A stretch of DNA of 64,000 bases from NCBI GenBank assembly GCA_012033205.1, contig JAAUSO010000003.1:1-64000 (forward strand). Direction: 5' to 3'. How positions within the stretch are numbered: position 1 is the first letter of the stretch; every line of letters starts with the position of its first letter. The stretch comes from Richelia sp. SL_2_1 (GTDB taxonomy: Bacteria; Cyanobacteriota; Cyanobacteriia; Cyanobacteriales; Nostocaceae). Below, in pieces: positions 58,337 to 64,000 of the stretch. The position numbers and the translations under genes are program-made. Under the pieces are notes generated by a model that was not told the DNA's origin, did not search any database, and saw only the letters and a list, made by a program, of their open reading frames with translations.

Positions 58337-59335
58337 TTATTTCTTATAAATCAAAAATACCGAACCAATTGCGCCTAAATTTTCTACATAGGTTTTATTA
58401 TCATAAAATAATCCAGGAGATTCTCCACCATCAAATAATATTCCTTCTTGCACTTTACCTAAACAATTATTTCGAGCAATACCTTCTAAAACATTATCGA
58501 ACATATCTGGTAATAGTTCTTGATTAACTTCAGTTATTTCAACATCGGAATTAGCCCTAGCATCATTTACTAATAAAATTACATAACCTTGATCGGTAAT
58601 CGCAGCCATCGAACGATTTATCGCTGTTTTACAAGCAAATTCTCCTAATGCTTCACAAATATCCTTAAACTTACCTCCAGTATAAAATCTGCCGTTACCT
58701 CCTACTAAATTGTAATTAAGAATATCGCGATTTCTTCTACCTACTCCAATAGTCGCTTGACGTTGAGAAGATTCTCCTCCAGATATCCCGAAAGAAGAAC
58801 GCTTATCTTTAAAATCTCCCGAATATTCAATTCCCCGTGAAATATTCAAACCCTGGGGTTTATCATCTGTATCGATATAATCGGCATTAATTGCAGCAAT
58901 AGGTTTTTTACCATTTAATAAAGCGTTTTCATCACCGATTATTTCGCGAAATAATTTGGGAACGTATTCTTGACGCAATTTATCGCTATCATTTTTCGCA
59001 TAAATATTGTGAGCTAAACCTACATTTACTTTAAAATCTAATTCTGCTGATTTCGGATTAAAAACAATCACGTGATTAATCCCTTTGTCAATCTTTTCAC
59101 CTAAATTATTGGTTTTAAAAAAATCTATACTAAAATTTTTGTTTTCTCCAATACAATTAATAAAAGTGTCTTTTGATAATTTGGATTTATTCTCTGACGA
59201 TATGTTTTCTTCTTTTAGATTTATTGATGGCTTTTGGGCTACATCTTGAGAACTGAGATTATTTTCTTGATAAGAACGAAAAAATAAAATACCGACAACT
59301 ATCAATATTATCCCGATAAAATTCCTATTGAACAT
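58337..59335 (-). CDS. NAGPA-like (phosphodiester glycosidase/DUF2233) exported protein
   Basis: The 332-aa protein has an N-terminal signal anchor (FIGIILIVVGILFF), so it is periplasmic or membrane-tethered. The downstream domain resembles the phosphodiester glycosidase (NAGPA/DUF2233) family: KPIAAINADYIDTDDKPQGL, AAITDQGYVILLVNDAR, and the hallmark-like ILFDGGESPGLFYD (family DGG.S). Members act on phosphodiester-linked sugars of envelope polymers. Assignment by pattern is moderate. It is unlinked to the glycan cluster. Confidence 0.78.
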   Translation of the reverse strand: MFNRNFIGIILIVVGILFFRSYQENNLSSQDVAQKPSINLKEENISSENKSKLSKDTFINCIGENKNFSIDFFKTNNLGEKIDKGINHVIVFNPKSAELDFKVNVGLAHNIYAKNDSDKLRQEYVPKLFREIIGDENALLNGKKPIAAINADYIDTDDKPQGLNISRGIEYSGDFKDKRSSFGISGGESSQRQATIGVGRRNRDILNYNLVGGNGRFYTGGKFKDICEALGEFACKTAINRSMAAITDQGYVILLVNDARANSDVEITEVNQELLPDMFDNVLEGIARNNCLGKVQEGILFDGGESPGLFYDNKTYVENLGAIGSVFLIYKK

Positions 59336-59447
59336 ATCTATAGGATTCCTATATCTACTATTTATGATTATATTCTCTTTTTTTATTCTTTATTTTTGTG
59401 CATCCTCCGGCACAAGTTTTGATTTTTTTTCCCTGAGTTGTAATTAT

Positions 59448-59512
59448 AGAAGTCGGGTTTTTACAATATTCTATCTGTACCATCAGAAAATAATCATAAA
59501 AACCCGACTTCT
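59448..59512. repeat. Hairpin element copy 1, family GAAGTCGGGTTTTTA
   Basis: AGAAGTCGGGTTTTTACAAT to ATAAAAACCCGACTTCT with about 32 bp between the arms. Confidence 0.95.
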
Positions 59513-59538
59513 TACTACATTAAACTCACGATAATCAC

Positions 59539-59603
59539 AGAAGTCGGGTTTTTACAATATTCTATTTGTACCATCAAAAAATCCTCCGAAAAACCCGACT
59601 TCT
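59539..59603. repeat. Hairpin element copy 2, family GAAGTCGGGTTTTTA
   Basis: Near-identical to copy 1, including TTTACAATATTCTAT and GTACCATCA in the loop, 26 bp further on. A tandem duplication. Confidence 0.95.
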
Positions 59604-59613
59604 TACTCCATTT

Positions 59614-59649
59614 AAAAAAACTCCCCACATAAAATATTTTTGTAGGGAG
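59614..59649 (-). terminator. Rho-independent terminator of the DUF4912 gene
   Basis: On the minus strand: CTCCCTACAAAAA, then TTTTATGTGGGGAG, followed by seven T. It lies 54 bp past the stop of 59704-60951. Confidence 0.85.
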
Positions 59650-59703
59650 ATAAATCAAATTAATTCGAGTTAACCAAAAACTCTATGAAGATAGAATCTC
59701 AAA

Positions 59704-60951
59704 TTAAGAAAACCATTCTAAAACAGCTTCATCCTTAGTATTAGTATTGCGTGATGGAGTTTCACGAGTAAACTTCATCTGAATTGAACGGGTTTGCTCA
59801 CCATCAACTGCAACCGCTTTAATTGGATAATCAATCAAACCATCTTGGAAGGACATTTGGAAGCGGAATGTACCATCGGGATTGAGTTTGATTTGGCGAT
59901 CGCCAATTGTTACAGTAGCATCTGGTTCGGTAGCACCGTACACAATCAACTCAGCATCAGCAATTAACCAGAATTTGCGGGGACGTACCGGGGGTGCGGA
60001 TGCACCCATACCAACACCAGACATATTCACACCCGATGCTGTGGGAAGCGCCCACATACCTACACCAGATGGGAAAATGTAGGAACTAATAGCTTGTTCC
60101 GGAGCCATGGAACCAGGAACGTGCTGCATGGAACCGAACATCGAACCCGCTACCCGCATTGCTTCTGCGGATTCAGCCATGCCGAATATTTGTTCGTAAA
60201 TCGCGTTACCGTTAGCATCGACACTACTATTTGCACCAGCAGAAACAGGCATTTTCTTCGCAGGTGGTACTAGTTCGTACTTAGTCTTACCGCGTAAATC
60301 TTCTTCAAAATCCACCGCGATAAACACATCTTCGATCCAGTCAGATGGATATACTGGGGGAACGTGTACTCTTGCACTACGAGCCAGTACCAACCAACGA
60401 CCATCACCACAACGATAACCGATATCGATGACATAATCGCGATCGCTAACTGGAATTGGTAAATACCATTCCCGCGCTAGCTCATCACAAGGATACTCTT
60501 GCAGACTATGAGCGCTTTGGTTATCTAAGTTAATGTCGGTGACATCGTAAATTCTCAGCGCCAGCTGCTGTCCACCTTGTCTGCGTAAATCTTCTTTATG
60601 CTCGTTAGAAATATCCCAATAAGCATAAGCCCATTGTGGATCGCGAGGCATTAATACAATCCGACTCTCTCCATAACCAGCAGGTAAGTCAGCAAGTCCC
60701 TCGTCTACCAAAGCCAGAGTACCACCAGTTCTATCTTCCTGTCCCAACTCGAATTTTGCTGCTTCCACTGTTTCCTGCGCCTCCAATGAACGTTCTGCCT
60801 GTCTGGATATTTTTTTACTCTCTGCTTCTCGAACTGCTGCAAGTAGTTGCGATTTCCGCATTCGACTATAGCGAGATACGCTATATTCACTAGCAACTTT
60901 ACGCAGTTGCCGTAATGTCATTTCTTCTAATGGTGGGCGTTCTTTTGCCAT
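59704..60951 (-). CDS. DUF4912 protein with N-terminal Rho-N-like motif
   Basis: The 415-aa protein begins with EMTLRQLRKVASEYSVSRYS, then RMRKSQLLAAVREAE, which matches the Rho-termination-factor N-terminal (SAP-like) helix-extended-loop-helix used to bind nucleic acid. DUF4912 follows (about 90-230): GESRIVLMPRDPQWAYAYWD and DYVIDIGYRCGDGRWLVLARS. A Met/Gly/Ser-rich, low-complexity region (about 255-315) comes next, and the C-terminus repeats an immunoglobulin-like motif (LIVYGATEPDATVTIGDRQI). The family is widespread in cyanobacteria with unknown function. A terminator follows. Confidence 0.85.
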   Translation of the reverse strand: MAKERPPLEEMTLRQLRKVASEYSVSRYSRMRKSQLLAAVREAESKKISRQAERSLEAQETVEAAKFELGQEDRTGGTLALVDEGLADLPAGYGESRIVLMPRDPQWAYAYWDISNEHKEDLRRQGGQQLALRIYDVTDINLDNQSAHSLQEYPCDELAREWYLPIPVSDRDYVIDIGYRCGDGRWLVLARSARVHVPPVYPSDWIEDVFIAVDFEEDLRGKTKYELVPPAKKMPVSAGANSSVDANGNAIYEQIFGMAESAEAMRVAGSMFGSMQHVPGSMAPEQAISSYIFPSGVGMWALPTASGVNMSGVGMGASAPPVRPRKFWLIADAELIVYGATEPDATVTIGDRQIKLNPDGTFRFQMSFQDGLIDYPIKAVAVDGEQTRSIQMKFTRETPSRNTNTKDEAVLEWFS

Positions 60952-61484
60952 GAATAAAGACCTCCTAAAGTTGATTATGAGAAATTTCTTTTATTAAGGA
61001 GAGGTCGGTCTAATTACATCTACCCCAAATCTTTTTTATCAACTTGTTACGTTTATGCCAAATTTTCAATGCAAGAATGTGTTTGACTTCTACAAAAAAA
61101 TCCCAAATAAAATAGGGTTCAAAGTTAAACACTTTTTCGGATAGAAAATCATCATTTTTAACCCTTCCTTCCCAATTCTTCGGCTCTGGCAACTTTCACC
61201 ATAAAGTAAAAGTTTTTCTAATGCTAGATATAAGCATTTATTAGCGCAGAAGAATTACTTGCTACTAAATATTAACTACAATTACCCGATTGGGATCAAG
61301 GGGGTAAAGAATACTTTTTTATCCTAAGTACGAATTTATAGGCTATTTCGGGATCTTTATGTCACGAAACCTTGATATTTGGGACTCAAGCGACTCTAAC
61401 AAGGCATTCAAGACAGTAGTAATGTCAGAACTCGATGACAAATAAGTATTGTTGCTCAGTTGATAATGAACGAGGATAATCACA
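60952..61484. other. Gene-less stretch upstream of the DUF4912 gene
   Basis: About 530 bp. The 60-aa minus-strand ORFs (61010-61192, 61343-61525) are unsupported. The region likely holds a long leader and promoter; a GGAGGTC ribosome-binding site lies just upstream of the DUF4912 ATG on the minus strand. Confidence 0.5.
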
Positions 61485-61548
61485 GAAGTCGGGTTTTTAA
61501 GATAAATCTGGGTTGTAACAGACAATCATCGTGAAAACCCGACTTCTA
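61485..61548. repeat. Hairpin element, family GAAGTCGGGTTTTTA
   Basis: AGAAGTCGGGTTTTTAAGAT to GAAAACCCGACTTCT, with the left flank GGATAATCAC shared with copy 2 at 59539. Confidence 0.92.
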
Positions 61549-61572
61549 TCCCCACGAGAACGAACTCACGTT

Positions 61573-61619
61573 AACAATTACCAATCACCAATTACCAATT
61601 ACCAATTACCAATTACCTA
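61573..61619. repeat. Tandem repeat, unit CAATTAC
   Basis: About six CAATTAC/CAATCAC units. The last unit carries the recQ stop codon. Confidence 0.93.
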
Positions 61620-63773
61620 TTTATTACTTTTCCTTTTCCACTTATTCTTTACCAAACGAATTTCATCAAAGCTGTAACTATCACCTAAATATTCTTTAAT
61701 CGGCGTTAAAGCGATATCTCCTAAAATGTCCAACACTTGGAGAATTTTTTTCTGCTTGTCAACGGGAACAATCAAATTTATATCTACAGGTTGATTTTTT
61801 GCAATCAAATCGGAAAGATGTCGAATAATTGTAGTAGAACGAAGGTCACGTTGTTGAGCAATTTCTTGGATGCTCAATCCTTGTTTGTGTAATTCAAAAG
61901 TCATTAATTCAGTGTCAGAAATCTCTTCATTTGTAGATGAAGACGAAGATTTTTGTTTTTGGGGACTTTTATCTTGTAAATAACCTTGAATTACCTGAAT
62001 AAATTTATCTCCATATTGAGTTAGCTTGTGAGTACCAACTCCCGCAAGTTGACTGAATTCCTGTTTATTTTTGGGTTTTACCTGAGTCATCAATCTTAAA
62101 GTAGAATCACCAAAAATCATATAAGGTGGAACTGATTGAGCATCAGCAAGTTGTTTACGAAGTTCGCGCAGTTTGTGAAATAAAATATCTGCTTCTTGTG
62201 CTTTATCACTTCGTACTTGAAGAGTCGCTTTTTCTTTCGGAGGAACAACAATCGAAACCGAACGTTGCTTTTTCATCACCTCTAAACTAAAAGAATTGAG
62301 TTTCAATACTGCATAACCATCGTCCGTTTGTTCCAGTAAACCTTGATGTAATAAAGAACGTCCTAACATTCTCCATTCATCCAAAGTTTTATCTTTACCA
62401 ATGCCGTAGGTAGAAAGCTTATCGTGTCCTTTATCAAGGATTTTCTGAGTTTTACTACCTCGTAAAACATCTATAATGTGTTTCATGCCGAATCTTTGCT
62501 TGCAACGTGCTATGCAAGACAAAAATTTCATTGCTTCAATCGTCCAATCTTCTAATGGTTTAGGATTGCAACAGTTATCGCAATTACCACAATTACCCCC
62601 AAATCTCTCACCAAAATAACTTAATTGAATTGTGCGACGGCAGTCTGTACCTTCAGCGTAATCTATCATCTGACGCAATTGCTGCTTAGCAATCATTTGT
62701 TCTTGTTCGTCAGGTTTTTGCTCAATCAACCATTCAATAGTTTTGACATCGCTGTAACTCAAAAACAGCAAACACCGAGACGATTCACTGTCTCTACCAG
62801 CTCTTCCCGACTCTTGATAATAACTTTCTAAATTTCGTGAAATATCATAGTGGACTACCAAACGCACATCTGGCTTGTTAATCCCCATACCAAAGGCAAT
62901 AGTTGCTACCATTATTCTGGCATCATCCCGAATAAACTTGGTTTGATTTTCGCTACGTTCGCTATCGCTCAAACCAGCATGATAAGGTAAAGCAGAAATA
63001 TTATCGTGTTGTAATTTAAAAGCTAATTCTTCAACCTTTTTGCGTGTCAAACAGTAAATAATTACTGAACCTTCAGTTTCTCGGATTTGTTCTAATAATT
63101 CCACATAAGCAGTCTTCTTTTTAGGACGAACTTCGTAATAAAGATTTTGACGATTAAAAGAAGCTACATGAACACTGGGTTGATTTAATCCTAATTGTTT
63201 AATAATATCAGCGCGGACTCTTTCTGTCGCGGTAGCTGTCAACCCCCACATTGGTACATGAGGATAACGTTGTCGTAGGGATATCATTTGACGATACTCA
63301 GGACGAAAATCATGTCCCCATTCCGAAACACAATGAGCTTCATCGATGGCAAAAGCAGAAATTCCAATTTGATGATGAACTAAATCGAGTAAAGGTAAAA
63401 ATCTTTCGCTGAGTAAACGTTCTGGTGCAACATAAAGTAACTTCACTTTACCGCTCATAATCGCTTGCTCGCGGATTCTTGCTTGATGAGGGCTAACGCT
63501 GCTATTAAGGAAAGTTGCCGCAATTCCGTTTTTTCGCAATCCATCTACTTGATCTTGCATCAATGCGATTAACGGAGATACTACCACCGTTAATCCTGCT
63601 TTCATTAATGCAGGCAGTTGAAAACACAGAGATTTACCCCCACCCGTCGGCATAATCACCAATAAATCCCGGTTTTCTAATGCCTCAATAATAATCTCTC
63701 GCTGGGGATAACGAAAGCTATCATAACCGAAGTGATGTTTAAGGGCGTTTTCTAGATGGGGATACTCAGACAT
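61617..63773 (-). CDS. recQ: RecQ family ATP-dependent DNA helicase
   Basis: 3'-5' DNA helicase of recombination and repair. The 718-aa protein has motif I MPTGGGKSLCFQLPAL, motif II AIDEAHCVSEWGHDFRPEY, motif III LTATATERVR and motif VI YYQESGRAGRD. The RecQ zinc-binding Cys cluster follows (DCRRTIQLSYFG, then CGNCDNCC). A winged helix and an HRDC domain (about 515-600) are present. An extra C-terminal helix-turn-helix (LSIQEIAQQRDLRSTTIIRHL, HTH_40-like) is found in a subset of RecQ proteins. The start fits the normal N-terminus. The stop lies inside a tandem repeat. Confidence 0.95.
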   Translation of the reverse strand: MSEYPHLENALKHHFGYDSFRYPQREIIIEALENRDLLVIMPTGGGKSLCFQLPALMKAGLTVVVSPLIALMQDQVDGLRKNGIAATFLNSSVSPHQARIREQAIMSGKVKLLYVAPERLLSERFLPLLDLVHHQIGISAFAIDEAHCVSEWGHDFRPEYRQMISLRQRYPHVPMWGLTATATERVRADIIKQLGLNQPSVHVASFNRQNLYYEVRPKKKTAYVELLEQIRETEGSVIIYCLTRKKVEELAFKLQHDNISALPYHAGLSDSERSENQTKFIRDDARIMVATIAFGMGINKPDVRLVVHYDISRNLESYYQESGRAGRDSESSRCLLFLSYSDVKTIEWLIEQKPDEQEQMIAKQQLRQMIDYAEGTDCRRTIQLSYFGERFGGNCGNCDNCCNPKPLEDWTIEAMKFLSCIARCKQRFGMKHIIDVLRGSKTQKILDKGHDKLSTYGIGKDKTLDEWRMLGRSLLHQGLLEQTDDGYAVLKLNSFSLEVMKKQRSVSIVVPPKEKATLQVRSDKAQEADILFHKLRELRKQLADAQSVPPYMIFGDSTLRLMTQVKPKNKQEFSQLAGVGTHKLTQYGDKFIQVIQGYLQDKSPQKQKSSSSSTNEEISDTELMTFELHKQGLSIQEIAQQRDLRSTTIIRHLSDLIAKNQPVDINLIVPVDKQKKILQVLDILGDIALTPIKEYLGDSYSFDEIRLVKNKWKRKSNK

Positions 63774-64000
63774 ACGGTCAAAGGATTTGGGATTTTGAAT
63801 TTTGAATTTTAAATTTTGGATTTATTCCACGGATAAATCTGAGGATTTCTACTATCAAGCAGTAGTCGATCAATCCGTACTTTCCAGGCTTTATCATTCA
63901 TTTTATCTGTGTCATGTAATTTTAGGGAATTTTTTTGAGATTAATCAGCTCAGACGCAGTTAAATTATATAAGAACAAAATATTTTATTCTTGTAGTGCA
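63774..64000. other. Window-end intergenic sequence
   Basis: Includes AT-rich TTTTGAATTTTGAATTTTAA repeats upstream of recQ. No gene is recognised before the window ends. Confidence 0.5.

Larger units (their letters stand above)
59336..59703. other. Repeat-rich gap
   Basis: Between two minus-strand genes. Holds two near-identical hairpin elements and the terminator of the DUF4912 gene. The 68-aa plus-strand ORF at 59328-59534 runs through the first hairpin and is not supported. Confidence 0.7.

Noticed and set aside
3293-61619. CRISPR array
   Set aside because: All repeats are contiguous heptamers or related short units, or hairpin elements, with no spacers of regular length and no cas genes.

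Overview
This is a 64 kb window of an AT-rich filamentous cyanobacterial chromosome, most likely Nostocales (Nostoc, Calothrix or Rivularia type). The evidence is many HIP1 octamers (GCGATCGC), abundant 7-bp short tandem repeats between genes, a SufR-controlled suf operon, zeta-carotene desaturase, bilin-type GAF kinase domains, and dnaA and dnaN side by side. No rRNA, tRNA, CRISPR array, transposase or prophage gene was recognised.

Layout. 0.2-3.3 kb holds small stress or membrane proteins. 3.4-9.7 kb is the Fe-S assembly locus: sufR diverges from sufB-sufC-sufD-sufS across two perfect CAAC-N6-GTTG SufR operators. 9.8-11.7 kb has a small exported protein, two adjacent PD-(D/E)XK-type proteins and a short gene remnant. 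11.9-20.6 kb has a CPBP protease, TM2 protein, copper-type P-ATPase, FHA protein and TIGR01777 epimerase-like protein. 20.8-21.7 kb has a TPR protein and an A-type Fe-S carrier. 22.1-29.8 kb has a cyanobacterial unknown, a 56-aa ribbon-helix-helix protein missing from the ORF track, zds with an SRPBCC partner, a ferredoxin, cobQ and an Npun_F0494-like gene. 30.0-41.8 kb is a one-strand envelope or exopolysaccharide cluster: five glycosyltransferases, three multi-membrane GT-C-like proteins (two are tandem paralogues) and a UGM/protoporphyrinogen-oxidase-like flavoprotein. 42.1-49.1 kb has PrxQ, a DrrAB-like ABC exporter, a TPR scaffold, peptide deformylase and HtrA. 49.3-52.5 kb is dnaA, a DnaA-box cluster (likely oriC) and dnaN. 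52.7-63.8 kb has a multi-GAF histidine kinase, an ArsA/Hsp20 ATPase, DUF2358 and other unknowns, a NAGPA-like exported protein, a DUF4912 protein and RecQ.

The most striking overall observation is a set of single-base losses, nearly all in A/T homopolymers, that break conserved genes: sufR, sufD, the copper ATPase (twice), a GT4 glycosyltransferase, the Npun_F0494-like gene and probably the first TPR gene. Restoring one base in each case recovers family sequence; in sufR it recovers the exact CX12CX13CX14C cluster motif. Base-calling error is the simplest explanation, with real decay or slippage-based recoding as alternatives.

The window is also rich in dispersed repeats: a hairpin element bounded by GAAGTCGGGTTTTTA, a second element with GTGCGTGACGC-type ends, and tandem heptamers that touch or supply the stop codons of several genes. 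I found no clearly new defence or mobile system. The best leads for something undescribed are the PD-(D/E)XK pair, the effector-less TPR scaffold, the glycan cluster with its paralogous GT-C pair, and the two-Cys GAF kinase.
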